From: Janthinobacterium sp. TB1-E2
GTDB lineage: Bacteria > Pseudomonadota > Gammaproteobacteria > Burkholderiales > Burkholderiaceae_D
DNA: 64,000 nucleotides
Direction of reading: 5' to 3'
Assembly (NCBI RefSeq): GCF_036885605.1
Contig: NZ_CP142523.1
Coordinates: 1,240,001-1,304,000, forward strand
Shown here: piece after piece, positions 8,851 through 17,864 of the stretch
Position numbering within the stretch: the stretch's first letter is position 1
How the letters are laid out: every line of letters begins with the position of its first letter
The notes under the pieces: model-generated
The model's database searches: none
Told to the model about the DNA's origin: nothing
What the model saw: only the letters and a program-made list of their open reading frames with translations
Made by a program: the position numbers and the translations under genes

Positions 8851-10455
8851 ATGAGTACTAGCACGAGCACTAGCACCTTGGACCACGCCGGTCACGATCA
8901 CGACCATGCCCACGACCACCCCACCGGCTACCGCCGCTGGCTGTTTGCCACCAACCACAAGGATATCGGTACCCTGTACCTGTGGTTCTCGTTCATCATG
9001 CTGCTGTCGGGCGGCGTGCTGGCCCTGATGATCCGTACTGAACTGTTTCACCCAGGCCTGCAATTTTTCCACCCTGAATTTTTTAATCAACTGACCACCA
9101 TGCACGGCCTGGTGATGGTGTTTGGCGCCATCATGCCGGCCTTCGTCGGCTACGCCAACTGGATGATCCCGCTGCAAGTGGGCGCGTCCGACATGGCGTT
9201 TGCCCGCATGAACAACTTCTCGTTCTGGCTGCTGCCGCCGGCCGCGCTGCTGCTGGCCACGTCCTTCCTCGTGCCGGGCGGCGCCACGGCTGCCGGCTGG
9301 ACCCTGTATGCGCCGCTGTCGACGCAGATGGGCCCTGGCATGGACATGGCCATTTTCGCCATGCACCTGATGGGCGCCTCGTCCATCATGGGTTCGATCA
9401 ACATCATCGTCACCATCCTGAACATGCGCGCACCGGGCATGACCCTGATGAAAATGCCGATGTTCTGCTGGACCTGGCTCATTACCGCGTATCTGCTGAT
9501 CGCCGTGATGCCCGTGCTGGCCGGCGCCATCACCATGACGCTGACGGACCGCCATTTCGGCACCTCGTTCTTTAACGCGGCAGGCGGCGGCGACCCCGTC
9601 ATGTACCAGCACATCTTCTGGTTCTTCGGCCACCCCGAGGTCTACATCATGATTCTGCCGGCCTTCGGCATCGTCTCGCAGATCCTGCCCGCGTTTGCCC
9701 GCAAACCGCTGTTCGGCTACGCCTCGATGGTCTACGCTACCGCTTCCATCGCGATTCTGTCCTTCATCGTCTGGGCGCATCACATGTTTACCACCGGCAT
9801 GCCGGTGACGAGCCAGCTGTTCTTCATGTACGCGACCATGCTGATCGCCGTGCCGACGGGCGTGAAAGTGTTCAACTGGATCGCCACGATGTGGAAGGGT
9901 TCCATGACGTTCGAGACGCCGATGCTGTTCTCGGTCGGCTTCATCTTCGTGTTTACCATGGGCGGCTTCACGGGCCTGATCCTGGCCGTCACGCCGATCG
10001 ACATCCAGTTGCAGGATACCTATTATGTGGTGGCGCATTTCCACTACGTGCTGGTGGCCGGTTCGCTGTTTGCCCTGTTCGCCGGTTTCTACTACTGGTC
10101 GCCGAAATGGACGGGCCATATGTACAACGAGACGCGCGGCAAGATCCACTTCTGGCTGTCCCTGATCACGTTCAACGTGACCTTCTTCCCGATGCACTTC
10201 CTGGGCCTGGCCGGCATGCCGCGCCGCTACGCCGACTATCCGGCGCAGTTCACGGACTTCAACATGATCGCTTCGATCGGCGGCTTCGGTTTTGGCCTGA
10301 TGCAGGTGTACTTCCTGTTCTTCGTGGTCTTGCCGACCATCCGCGGCGGCAAGGCTGCGCCAGCGAAACCATGGGAAGGCGCGGAAGGCCTGGAGTGGAC
10401 CGTGCCGAGCCCGGCGCCTTTCCACACGTTTGAAACGCCGCCGACCGTGAAATAA
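8851..10455 (+). CDS. coxA: Cytochrome c oxidase subunit I
   Basis: A 534-residue heme-copper oxidase catalytic subunit with 12 TM helices. The active-site segment [14 protein letters not shown] is present, including the CuB-ligand His and the Tyr of the His-Tyr crosslink, as is the double-His AHFHYVLV heme-ligand segment. It reduces O2 to water at heme a3-CuB and pumps protons. The N-terminus (residues about 11-22) is unusually His/Asp-rich and could bind metal. It starts 13 bp after coxB with GGAG before the ATG. Confidence 0.97.
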   Translation: MSTSTSTSTLDHAGHDHDHAHDHPTGYRRWLFATNHKDIGTLYLWFSFIMLLSGGVLALMIRTELFHPGLQFFHPEFFNQLTTMHGLVMVFGAIMPAFVGYANWMIPLQVGASDMAFARMNNFSFWLLPPAALLLATSFLVPGGATAAGWTLYAPLSTQMGPGMDMAIFAMHLMGASSIMGSINIIVTILNMRAPGMTLMKMPMFCWTWLITAYLLIAVMPVLAGAITMTLTDRHFGTSFFNAAGGGDPVMYQHIFWFFGHPEVYIMILPAFGIVSQILPAFARKPLFGYASMVYATASIAILSFIVWAHHMFTTGMPVTSQLFFMYATMLIAVPTGVKVFNWIATMWKGSMTFETPMLFSVGFIFVFTMGGFTGLILAVTPIDIQLQDTYYVVAHFHYVLVAGSLFALFAGFYYWSPKWTGHMYNETRGKIHFWLSLITFNVTFFPMHFLGLAGMPRRYADYPAQFTDFNMIASIGGFGFGLMQVYFLFFVVLPTIRGGKAAPAKPWEGAEGLEWTVPSPAPFHTFETPPTVK

Positions 10456-10506
10456 GGTATCCCGGGCCGGCGTGTTGCGCGGCCCGTCTTGAATAAAGTG
10501 CCTGTC

Positions 10507-10623
10507 ATGACCGAAGTGAAAACTGAGCGTAAAAAACCGAACAACCTGCGTACCGGACTGATACTGGGGGGCCTGGCGGCCTTCTTCTTCCTGTCCGTGT
10601 TCGTCAAGCGCATGTGGCTCTGA
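10507..10623 (+). CDS. Cytochrome oxidase small assembly protein
   Basis: A 38-residue ORF: a charged N-terminus (MTEVKTERKKPNNLRTG), one TM helix (LILGGLAAFFFLSVFV) and a short basic end (KRMWL). Its place between coxA and ctaG and its layout match the small cox assembly peptides annotated in Burkholderiales. GTG 10498 is in frame and could be used instead. The stop is 1 nt before the ctaG start, so translation is probably coupled. The peptide is short enough to be missed by length filters. Confidence 0.75.
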   Translation: MTEVKTERKKPNNLRTGLILGGLAAFFFLSVFVKRMWL

Positions 10624-10624
10624 C

Positions 10625-11197
10625 GTGACGACGCCCCATCAACAGGAAACACGCGGCCTGAACCGCAAGATGCTGGGCAAGCTGCTCGTCATTGCCGTGC
10701 TGATGTTCGGCTTCGGCTATGCCCTGATTCCCGTCTACAAGCAGATTTGCGAAGTGATGGGCATCAACGTGCTGACGCAAAAAGATGGCACGGTGGCTTA
10801 CGACAACAATACGCAGGTCGACACGACGCGCAGCATCACCGTCGAGTTCGACGGCAATGCGCAGGGGCCATGGCGCTTCCGCCCGACCGTGTCGAGCATG
10901 CAGGTGCATCCGGGCGAACTGGTGACCGTCATGTATGAAGTGGTCAACACGCAAAACCGCGTCGTCAACGCGCAAGCGATCCCCAGCTACGCGCCGCAGA
11001 GCGCCACGCCGCATTTCAAGAAGGTCGAGTGCTTCTGCTTCAAGCAGCAGACCTTGAAGGCCAAGGAAGCGCGGCAGATGCCGGTGGTGTTCTTCCTCGA
11101 TCCGGCCCTGCCGAAAGAGGTCAAGACCATCACGCTGTCGTACACGTTTTTCGAGATTGCCGGTCTGAGCCAGGCTCAGACGCCGGCCGTCCAATAG
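10625..11197 (+). CDS. ctaG: Cytochrome c oxidase assembly protein CtaG/Cox11
   Basis: 190 residues. One N-terminal TM anchor (about 18-38) is followed by a periplasmic immunoglobulin-like domain with the copper-binding CFCF motif (Cys136, Cys138) and the QQTL that follows it. Cox11 delivers copper to the CuB site of subunit I. The start is GTG 10625, directly after the small assembly ORF. The length is usual for the family. Confidence 0.93.
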   Translation: MTTPHQQETRGLNRKMLGKLLVIAVLMFGFGYALIPVYKQICEVMGINVLTQKDGTVAYDNNTQVDTTRSITVEFDGNAQGPWRFRPTVSSMQVHPGELVTVMYEVVNTQNRVVNAQAIPSYAPQSATPHFKKVECFCFKQQTLKAKEARQMPVVFFLDPALPKEVKTITLSYTFFEIAGLSQAQTPAVQ

Positions 11198-11206
11198 GAG
11201 AGTGGC

Positions 11207-11413
11207 ATGGGCGAATCCAAGCAGCCTGAAAAAGCGTCGTTCCTGTATTCGCTGCGCGCCGTCGTGTGGTCGTTCACGGGACTGCGCCGCAAGAGCGATT
11301 TCGACACGGATTCGGCCAAGCTCAATCCCGTGCACATTGTCATCGCCGGCTTCCTGGTGGTGGCTTGCCTGATCGGCATCCTGATTTCAATTGTTAAATT
11401 CGTCGTTTTATAA
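11207..11413 (+). CDS. DUF2970 domain protein
   Basis: 68 residues. A soluble N-terminus containing SLRAVVWSFTGLRRKSDF, the DUF2970 hallmark, is followed by one C-terminal TM helix (IVIAGFLVVACLIGILISIV). These small proteins recur between ctaG and coxC in Burkholderiales cox operons and are presumed to be oxidase accessory or assembly factors; no activity is established. GGAG lies just before ATG 11207, 9 bp after ctaG. Confidence 0.85.
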   Translation: MGESKQPEKASFLYSLRAVVWSFTGLRRKSDFDTDSAKLNPVHIVIAGFLVVACLIGILISIVKFVVL

Positions 11414-11453
11414 ATTATAAAAAACCACCCTATAAGTTTTTGAGGAGATGATG

Positions 11454-12314
11454 ATGAGTTCCAACCACGCCGCCGTACCTTATTATTTCGTACCCGGCCC
11501 GTCGCGCTGGCCCATGCTGGGCGGCGCCAGCCTGCTGCTGACCATGATCGGCGCCTCGGCCTGGGTCAACGACGTCTCCTGGGGGCCGTACGTCAATTAC
11601 CTGGGCCTGGCCGGCATCCTGCTGGTGCTGTATTTCTGGTTCGGCGACGCCATCAGCGAATCGGAGCAGGGCCTGTACAGCGAGCGCATCGACCACTCGT
11701 TCCGCTGGAGCATGAGCTGGTTCATCTTTTCCGAAGTCATGTTCTTCGCCGCCTTCTTTGGCGCCCTGTTCTATGCGCGCAGCATCTCGATGCCATGGCT
11801 GGCCGACCTCGACCACAAGGTGATCTGGCCCGATTTCGCCGCTCAATGGGGCAATACGGGCCCGGCCGGCACGGTGCAGGAATTCACCACCATGACGCCG
11901 TTCTGGATTCCGACCATCAATACGGCCTTGCTGCTGCTGTCGGGCGTCACATTGACCATTTCGCACCACGCGCTGCGCGCCGGCCACCGGGGCATGACGG
12001 CCCTGTTCCTGTTCGCCACGATCTTGCTGGGCGCCATCTTCATGGGCTTCCAGGTCTACGAATACATGCACGCCTACAGCGAACTGAACTTGAAATTGAC
12101 GTCCGGCATCTACGGCGCCACCTTCTTCATGCTGACGGGTTTCCACGGCTTCCACGTGACCCTGGGCGCCATCATGCTGTCCGTCATCCTGTACCGCGTG
12201 CTGAAAGGCCATTTCACGCCGGAACACCACTTCGGCTTCGAAGGCGCCGCCTGGTACTGGCACTTTGTCGACGTCGTCTGGCTGGGCCTGTACGTGGTCG
12301 TGTATTGGTTATAA
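11454..12314 (+). CDS. coxC: Cytochrome c oxidase subunit III
   Basis: 286 residues with seven TM helices of the CoxC/CtaE family (WSMSWFIFSEVMFFAAFFGALF; TGFHGFHVTLGAI; HFGFEGAAWYWHFVDVVW). Subunit III stabilises the catalytic core and the proton-uptake route. Three ATGs lie in tandem at 11448, 11451 and 11454. GAGGAG at 11442-11447 touches the first, so the third has the best spacing (6 nt) and I used it. A strong terminator follows. Confidence 0.93.
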   Translation: MSSNHAAVPYYFVPGPSRWPMLGGASLLLTMIGASAWVNDVSWGPYVNYLGLAGILLVLYFWFGDAISESEQGLYSERIDHSFRWSMSWFIFSEVMFFAAFFGALFYARSISMPWLADLDHKVIWPDFAAQWGNTGPAGTVQEFTTMTPFWIPTINTALLLLSGVTLTISHHALRAGHRGMTALFLFATILLGAIFMGFQVYEYMHAYSELNLKLTSGIYGATFFMLTGFHGFHVTLGAIMLSVILYRVLKGHFTPEHHFGFEGAAWYWHFVDVVWLGLYVVVYWL

Positions 12315-12358
12315 TGGCGGGGCAGGGCACGCGTCGTTGATGCGTGCGCCGGCACCAG

Positions 12359-12398
12359 AAAAAAAGCCGTACCGGGACATCCTGGGTACGGCTTTTTT
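12359..12398. terminator. Bidirectional rho-independent terminator after coxC
   Basis: Seven A, the stem GCCGTACC / GGTACGGC (12366-12373 with 12385-12392) and six T. The A and T tracts let it work for the oxidase operon on the plus strand and for the minus-strand twin-TM gene. Confidence 0.9.
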
Positions 12399-12409
12399 CT
12401 TAGTTTAAG

Positions 12410-12474
12410 AATTTTGCTAACCAAGCAACGTCGTTAGCACCGGGCTCAGTCCCGCCGGGTCTGACCCCAGCATT
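12410..12474. repeat. Possible short intergenic repeat with GGGTCTGACCCC core
   Basis: Between the terminator and the next gene lies a segment with GCTAAC...GTTAGC inverted arms and a GGGTCTGACCCC palindrome. GGGGTCAGACCC-type sequence is, from memory, frequent between genes in Massilia-like genomes. Only one copy is present in this window, so the repeat status is unproven. Confidence 0.3.
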
Positions 12475-12674
12475 TAATGTATGCCCGTCGGCTGGATGTA
12501 GCCGAGCTTGTGCGCCAGCAGGATCAGCAGGAACAGAGTGATCGACAAGCCCACGCGCAGGGCCAGCGCCTGCACGGTGCGGTTGCTCTTGCCCTTGTCG
12601 CGCATGAGGAAGAACAGGGCCGAGCCCAGGCTGCCCAGGATCAGGATGAAGGCGATGGCAACGAGGATTTTCAT
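12474..12674 (-). CDS. Twin transmembrane protein (DUF2909 family)
   Basis: A 66-residue protein made of two TM helices (ILVAIAFILILGSLGSALFFL and ALRVGLSITLFLLILLAH) joined by a short basic loop (RDKGKSNR), as in DUF2909 proteins of beta/gammaproteobacterial cox loci. ATG 12674 (MKILVA) fits the family; the frame runs 18 codons further upstream, but that would cover the SURF1 ribosome-binding site. It is the only minus-strand gene in the oxidase locus, divergent from SURF1 by 36 bp. A role in oxidase assembly is inferred from position only. Confidence 0.8.
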   Translation of the reverse strand: MKILVAIAFILILGSLGSALFFLMRDKGKSNRTVQALALRVGLSITLFLLILLAHKLGYIQPTGIH

Positions 12675-12710
12675 GGATGGTAACGCCAGGCTTGAGGAGG
12701 TTTCATTGTA

Positions 12711-13457
12711 ATGCGTATCCGCTTCCATTTTAGATGGATTCCATTTGTTGTAATGCTGCTACTGGTGGCCCTGGGCGTGTCGCTGGCGCAATGGCAGCAG
12801 CGCCGTGGCGACGAGAAAGTCGCGCGCGCTGCCAGGCTCGAGGCGGGCAACCAGGCCGCGCCCCTGGCATTGACGGCCGCCCCCATGTTGCCGAGCGACG
12901 CGCAAGCGATCGAATATCGCAGGATCACCGTCACGGGCCATTTCGTGCCCGCCTGGACGGTGTACCTGGACAACCGCCCCTACAAGGGCCAGGCCGGTTT
13001 TCACGTGCTCACGCCATTCCGGATCGACGGTTCAGCCATGCACGTTCTCGTGGCGCAAGGCTGGCTGCCGCGCAACAATGCCGAGCGTACGCGCATTCCC
13101 GACTACTCGACACCGGCCGGCACGGTGACGATTTCCGGCATCGCGCGCCTGAACGCGGGCCATGTGATGGAGCTGGGTACGGCGCCGGCCCTGGCGCCGC
13201 ACGCCATCGTGCAAAATGCCGATATCGGCCAGCTGGCCCAGGCCAGTGGCCTGGCCTTGCAGCCATTCATTCTCGAACAAACAGTCGACCCAGCAGCGGC
13301 GCCAGCGTCCAGCCAGCTTCCCGTGCGCGACTGGCCGGCGCCGGACCTGGGCGCCGACAAGCACCGCGGCTATGCATTCCAGTGGTACGCACTGGCACTG
13401 ATGGCTTTTCTATTTTTTGTCTTTACAGGATTTCGACGTGCAAACAAACAACCCTGA
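12711..13457 (+). CDS. SURF1 family cytochrome oxidase biogenesis protein
   Basis: 248 residues with the SURF1 layout: an N-terminal TM helix (about 8-25), a periplasmic domain and a C-terminal TM helix (about 226-242). Conserved pieces include LGVSLAQWQQRR, YLDNRPYKGQAGFHVLTPF and VAQGWLPRN. SURF1 helps insert or retain heme a during assembly of subunit I. GAGGAGG lies 9 nt before the ATG. The 3' end overlaps the next gene by 20 bp. Confidence 0.9.
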   Translation: MRIRFHFRWIPFVVMLLLVALGVSLAQWQQRRGDEKVARAARLEAGNQAAPLALTAAPMLPSDAQAIEYRRITVTGHFVPAWTVYLDNRPYKGQAGFHVLTPFRIDGSAMHVLVAQGWLPRNNAERTRIPDYSTPAGTVTISGIARLNAGHVMELGTAPALAPHAIVQNADIGQLAQASGLALQPFILEQTVDPAAAPASSQLPVRDWPAPDLGADKHRGYAFQWYALALMAFLFFVFTGFRRANKQP

Positions 13458-14067
13458 AGCAACGCAAGACAGCAGCAATAAACAGGCACAAAATACGGGA
13501 CGCTGGAAACTGCTGGCCGTCGTGGCCGTGTGCGCGTTTCCCATCATTGCCTCGTATTTCACGTATTACATCATCAAGCCCACGGGCCGCAACAACTATG
13601 GCGCCCTGATCGACCCGCGTTTGTACCCGATACCCGAGGTGCAACTGCAGGTGACGGAACTGGACGGCAAGGCGTCGCCGCTGGCGCAATTCAAGGGCAA
13701 GTGGGTGCTGCTGCAGACAGGGCCGTCCGATTGCCAGGAAGCATGCAAGAAGCAATTGTTTGACATGCAACAGCTGCGCCTCATGCAGGGCAAGGAACGC
13801 GAACGCCTGGAACGGGTCTGGCTGGTGACGGATGCCCAGCCACTCGACACGCTCGTGATGCGCGAATTCGACGGCACCAGCATGCTGCGCGTCAATAGCG
13901 ACGCCTTGAAAGCATGGCTGCCCGTGGAGCCGGGCGGCAAGACCAGCGACCATTTCTACCTGATCGATCCGCTGGGCAATCTGATGATGCGCTTCCCGAA
14001 AGACGCGGACCCGAACAAGATCAAGAAAGACATCGCCAAGCTGCTCAAAGCTTCGGCGATCGGTTGA
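13438..14067 (+). CDS. SCO/thioredoxin-like membrane protein of the cox cluster
   Basis: A 209-residue protein: one TM helix (about 25-42), then a periplasmic thioredoxin-like domain. FKGKWVLLQ and DCQEACKKQL (CxxxC) align with the copper site of SCO proteins, and the later DHFYLIDPLGNLMMRFP matches the SCO C-terminal half with a His in the usual ligand region. Overall similarity to true SCO looks low. GTG 13438 follows AGGA at good spacing; a TTG at 13417 in frame has no such site. It lies between SURF1 and ctaA; a copper or thiol role in oxidase assembly is inferred. Confidence 0.75.
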   Translation: MQTNNPEATQDSSNKQAQNTGRWKLLAVVAVCAFPIIASYFTYYIIKPTGRNNYGALIDPRLYPIPEVQLQVTELDGKASPLAQFKGKWVLLQTGPSDCQEACKKQLFDMQQLRLMQGKERERLERVWLVTDAQPLDTLVMREFDGTSMLRVNSDALKAWLPVEPGGKTSDHFYLIDPLGNLMMRFPKDADPNKIKKDIAKLLKASAIG

Positions 14068-14076
14068 GGGGTCTGC

Positions 14077-15255
14077 ATGCCGACGATGCATCTCTCCGCG
14101 CTGGCCCAGCTGGGCTTGACGGGTCTGCTGGTGGCGCTGCTGCCGCTGACCATGGTCTGGGTGTCCGCGGACGCCAATAAATACCGCAAGCTCGTGTGGA
14201 TCGCCGTCTTTTTGACGGTCGACCTGATCATGTTTGGCGGCTTTACGCGCCTGTCCGATTCCGGCCTCGGTTGCCCGGACTGGCCCGGCTGCTATGGCTC
14301 GGCCAATCCTTTCCTCGCGCACGAGCACATCGTGGCGGCGGAAACGCTGATGCCGACGGGCCCCGTGACGGTGGTGAAAGCGTGGATCGAAATGACGCAC
14401 CGCTACCTGGCCATGGCCATAGGCGTCTTGATCGTGGCGATGATGGTGCAGGCGTGGCGCCAGTGGAAGAAAAGCAAACGCGAGGAATTTGCGCCCGCGC
14501 TGCCCACGGCGCTGTTTTTGTTCGTCTGCCTGCAGGGCGCGTTCGGGGCCTGGACCGTGACCTTGAAACTGCAGCCCGTGATCGTCACCATCCACTTGCT
14601 GCTGGGCATGGGCTTGCTGGCCATGCTGACATGGCTGGGCGGGCGCCAGGACCATGCCGTCCAACCCCTGCTGCGCGCCGATGCGGACGCTGCCGTGCTG
14701 CGCCCTGTGCGCGCGCTGGCTATCTTTTCGCTGGTGCTGTTGACCGTGCAGATCGCACTGGGCGGCTGGGTGAGCACCAACTACGCCACCCTGGCCTGCA
14801 CGGATTTCCCCTTGTGCGGCGGCAAGGTCATTCCGGAAATGGATTTCGAGCATGGTTTCCATCTGTGGCGCGAACTGGGCAAGACGGCCGCCGGCCATTA
14901 TTTACCGTTTTCCGCGCTGACGGCCATCCACTGGGTGCACCGCAATTTCGCCTTCATCGTGCTGGCTGGCATCGGCTATACGGTGTTTCGCGCGTGGAAA
15001 CTGCCGTCCTTGCGCAGCACGGCCCGCTGGGTGGCGCTGGTGCTGGTTCTGCAGGCGGCCACGGGCCTGGCGACGATTTACCTGAGCTGGCCATTGTCGA
15101 TTGCCGTCCTGCATAACGGCGGGGCGGCGCTGCTCGTGTTATTGCTGACCATGTTAAACTACAAGGCTAAATTCCAACTCGATGTAGCGCGGAAATCTGC
15201 TTCCGCCTCCGCGCCAGTGCCCTCGGCACCAGCCAGTCCTTCCCGTATCGCATAA
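14077..15255 (+). CDS. ctaA: Heme A synthase (COX15/CtaA)
   Basis: A 392-residue, eight-TM protein. GGFTRLSDSGLGCPDWPGCYG is the CtaA/Cox15 signature after TM1; the EMTHRYLAM and AIHWVHRNFAF segments give histidines expected to ligate heme. The enzyme oxidises the C8 methyl of heme O to a formyl group to give heme A for subunit I. It is one step after CtaB, whose gene starts at the very next base. The last 25 or so residues are a Ser/Pro/Ala tail without family similarity. Confidence 0.93.
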   Translation: MPTMHLSALAQLGLTGLLVALLPLTMVWVSADANKYRKLVWIAVFLTVDLIMFGGFTRLSDSGLGCPDWPGCYGSANPFLAHEHIVAAETLMPTGPVTVVKAWIEMTHRYLAMAIGVLIVAMMVQAWRQWKKSKREEFAPALPTALFLFVCLQGAFGAWTVTLKLQPVIVTIHLLLGMGLLAMLTWLGGRQDHAVQPLLRADADAAVLRPVRALAIFSLVLLTVQIALGGWVSTNYATLACTDFPLCGGKVIPEMDFEHGFHLWRELGKTAAGHYLPFSALTAIHWVHRNFAFIVLAGIGYTVFRAWKLPSLRSTARWVALVLVLQAATGLATIYLSWPLSIAVLHNGGAALLVLLLTMLNYKAKFQLDVARKSASASAPVPSAPASPSRIA

Positions 15256-16155
15256 ATGACTACTCAGACCATCAGCCGTAAACCATCCCCCCGCATCGCC
15301 CAATATTGGGCGCTGACCAAGCCCCGCGTGACGCAACTGGCCGTGTTTTGCGCCGTCATCGGCATGTTCCTGGCCAGCGAGGAGTTGCCTGACTGGCGCG
15401 CGGTGGTGTTCGGCACCATCGGTATCTGGCTGCTGGCCGGCGCCGCGTTTGCCGTCAATTGCCTGGCCGAGCGCGAGATCGATGCGCGCATGGCCCGCAC
15501 GGCGCGCCGTCCGATGGCCATGGGCGACATCACGGTGAAACAGACGGTGGTATTCGCGCTGGTGATCGGCGGCCTGGGCATGGCGATTCTGTATCACCTC
15601 GTCAATCCGCTGACCATGTGGCTGACCTTTGTCACCTTTGTCGGCTATGCCTTGATCTACACCATGGTGCTCAAACCCGCCACGCCACAGAACATCGTCA
15701 TCGGCGGCCTGTCCGGCGCCATGCCGCCCGCACTGGGCTGGGCGGCCGTCGCCAACGACGTGCCGATGCAGGCCTGGCTGCTGGTCCTGATCATTTTTGT
15801 GTGGACGCCGCCGCATTTCTGGGCCCTGGCCATGTACCGCCGCGACGATTACGCGCGCTCGGGCCTGCCCATGCTGCCCGTCACGCACGGCTTGAAGTTC
15901 ACGCAATTTCACGTCTGGCTGTATTCGATCGCGCTGGCCGCCACCACCTTGCTGCCGTACGCCGTGCGCATGAGCGGCCTGATCTACCTGGCTTCGGCCG
16001 TGGTGCTCAACGCCGGCTTCCTGTATTACGCGTGGAAGATGTACCGCCATTACACGGACTTGATCGCGCGCAAGGCGTTTACGTTTTCCATCATCTACCT
16101 GGCCTTGCTGTTCGCGGCCTTGCTGGTCGACCACTACATTCCTATCGGCACATGA
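15256..16155 (+). CDS. ctaB: Protoheme IX farnesyltransferase (heme O synthase)
   Basis: A 299-residue UbiA-family prenyltransferase with about nine TM helices. The first Asp motif ([19 protein letters not shown]) and the second ([15 protein letters not shown]) are both intact. It attaches a farnesyl group to the heme B vinyl to make heme O, the substrate of CtaA. ATG follows the ctaA stop with no gap. Its stop overlaps the start of the SCO gene (ATGA), indicating coupled translation. Confidence 0.95.
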   Translation: MTTQTISRKPSPRIAQYWALTKPRVTQLAVFCAVIGMFLASEELPDWRAVVFGTIGIWLLAGAAFAVNCLAEREIDARMARTARRPMAMGDITVKQTVVFALVIGGLGMAILYHLVNPLTMWLTFVTFVGYALIYTMVLKPATPQNIVIGGLSGAMPPALGWAAVANDVPMQAWLLVLIIFVWTPPHFWALAMYRRDDYARSGLPMLPVTHGLKFTQFHVWLYSIALAATTLLPYAVRMSGLIYLASAVVLNAGFLYYAWKMYRHYTDLIARKAFTFSIIYLALLFAALLVDHYIPIGT

Positions 16156-16745
16156 AAAAAACCCTGACCCTGTTGTTGGCGGCCGCGCTGGTCGCCGTCC
16201 TGGCCGGCTGCGGCAAGCCTGCGGCGACCAAGCTGGCCTTCAAGAACACGGACGTGACGGGCCTCGGCTACGCGCGCGAGTTTGCGCTGACGGACCACAC
16301 GGGCCACCCGCGCACCCTGGCCGACTACAAGGGCAAGCTGGTGCTGGTGTTCTTCGGCTATACGCAATGCCCGGACGTGTGCCCCACCACCATGGCCGAC
16401 ATGGCCCAGGTGATGCGGGAAATGGGCCCGCAGGCGGACAAAGTGCAAGTGCTGTTCGTCACCGTCGACCCCGAGCGCGACACGCAAACCTTGCTGGCCG
16501 AATATGTGCCGGCCTTCGACAAGCGTTTCGTCGGCCTGTATGGCGACGCGGCCGCGACGGCCAAGGTGGCCAAGGAATTCAAGGTGTATTACGCCAAGGT
16601 CGAGGGCGAGACGGACAGCAGCTACACGGTCGACCACACGGCCGGTACCTATGTCTTCGACCGCGACGGCAAGATCCGCCTGTTCGTGCGCCACGGCGAA
16701 AAGCCGGCCGCCATCGCGCACGATCTTAAACTTCTGCTATCCTGA
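16152..16745 (+). CDS. SCO family copper chaperone lipoprotein
   Basis: 197 residues. Lipobox LAGC with Cys20 predicts membrane anchoring by lipid. The thioredoxin-fold domain has the SCO copper site [10 protein letters not shown] (CxxxC) and the distant His in [14 protein letters not shown]1/SenC proteins metallate the CuA centre of subunit II. It overlaps ctaB by 4 bp and ends the oxidase locus. This is the canonical SCO of the cluster, in contrast to the divergent one at 13438. Confidence 0.92.
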   Translation: MKKTLTLLLAAALVAVLAGCGKPAATKLAFKNTDVTGLGYAREFALTDHTGHPRTLADYKGKLVLVFFGYTQCPDVCPTTMADMAQVMREMGPQADKVQVLFVTVDPERDTQTLLAEYVPAFDKRFVGLYGDAAATAKVAKEFKVYYAKVEGETDSSYTVDHTAGTYVFDRDGKIRLFVRHGEKPAAIAHDLKLLLS

Positions 16746-16778
16746 TCCGGTCGCGCCGCTAGGCGCCATCTTCAGGAC

Positions 16779-17864
16779 ATGCAGTACATGGACAAACGTT
16801 TCGAGCCCCACGCCCGCCTGGCAGCCATCATCTTCCTGTTGATCGGCTGCTTTTTCGTCTTGCGGCCCTTCCTGGCCGCCATGCTGTTTGCCGCCTGCGT
16901 GGGCATTTCCAGCTGGCCTTTGTACCTGCTGCTGCTCGAACGCCTGAAAGGCCGGCGCAACTGGGCGGCCGCCATCATGACCCTGTCGCTGCTGCTCGTC
17001 ATCGTGCTGCCGCTGGCCCTCGTTACCTACAACCTGGCCGACAATGTGTCGCGCATCTATGAACAGCTGCGCGCGGCACTGGAAACGGGCAGCCTGCATC
17101 CACCGGCCTGGCTGGCCAGCATTCCCGTGGTGGGCGAAACCATCGCCGGCTACGTGGACCGCCTGCTCGCCGACCGCGAGGAATTACTCAATTTAGGCAA
17201 GACGATGCTGGAACCGGCGCGCCATTTCCTCGCTTCCGGCGGCATCCTGCTGGGTACGGGCCTGGCACAGACCAGCCTGGCCGTGTTCGTCAGCTTCTTC
17301 CTCTACCGCGACGGCCAGCAGCTGAGCCGCGCCCTGATGACGGGCGCCGGCCGCATCATCGGCGACAGCGCGCCGGGCGTGGGCCTGACCATCAGCCGCA
17401 CCGTGCGCGGTGTCATGTACGGCTTGCTGGGCACGGCGCTGGCGCAAGCGCTGGTGGCCGTGGTGGGTTTTCTGATCGCCGGCGTGCCGGCCGTGGCCCT
17501 CTTGGGCGTGGCCACCTTTATCTTTTCGCTGATCCCCGTGGGACCGCCCTTGATCTGGGGCGGCGCGGCCATCTGGCTGTTCAATGACGGCCAGACGGGC
17601 TGGGGCATCTTCATGCTGGTGTGGGGAGGCTTGCTGATCAGCGGCGTGGATAACGTGGTGAAACCCATGCTGATCAGCCGCGGCAGCAGCCTGCCGTTTT
17701 TGCTTGTGCTGCTCGGTGTGCTGGGCGGCGTGCTGGCCTTCGGCTTCGTCGGCATCTTTATCGGGCCGACCCTGCTGGCCGTGCTGTACAGCTTGCTGCA
17801 AACATGGACGGTAGGCGAGACCACCGTGCCGCAGGGCAAAGATACCCTGACGAGCAAGAAGTAG
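16779..17864 (+). CDS. AI-2E family transporter (PerM-like)
   Basis: A 361-residue integral membrane protein with about eight TM helices in the AI-2E/PerM pattern: a paired N-terminal hairpin, a central soluble helical stretch (about 70-145) and C-terminal helices with LIPVGPPLIWGGAAIWLF and GFVGIFIGPTLLAV. Members export varied substrates and the substrate here cannot be told. ATG 16788 (MDKRF) is an equally good start. The stop codon directly abuts the stop of the convergent next gene. Confidence 0.85.
   Translation: MQYMDKRFEPHARLAAIIFLLIGCFFVLRPFLAAMLFAACVGISSWPLYLLLLERLKGRRNWAAAIMTLSLLLVIVLPLALVTYNLADNVSRIYEQLRAALETGSLHPPAWLASIPVVGETIAGYVDRLLADREELLNLGKTMLEPARHFLASGGILLGTGLAQTSLAVFVSFFLYRDGQQLSRALMTGAGRIIGDSAPGVGLTISRTVRGVMYGLLGTALAQALVAVVGFLIAGVPAVALLGVATFIFSLIPVGPPLIWGGAAIWLFNDGQTGWGIFMLVWGGLLISGVDNVVKPMLISRGSSLPFLLVLLGVLGGVLAFGFVGIFIGPTLLAVLYSLLQTWTVGETTVPQGKDTLTSKK

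Noticed and set aside
8755-10425. 556-codon open frame antisense to coxA
   Set aside because: Composition is His/Gln/Arg-rich low complexity produced by the reverse complement of biased GC-rich codons; no ribosome site, and coxA on the other strand is certain.
13417-13437. TTG 13417 as start of the SCO-like gene
   Set aside because: No ribosome-binding site and it deepens the overlap with SURF1; GTG 13438 has AGGA at the right distance.
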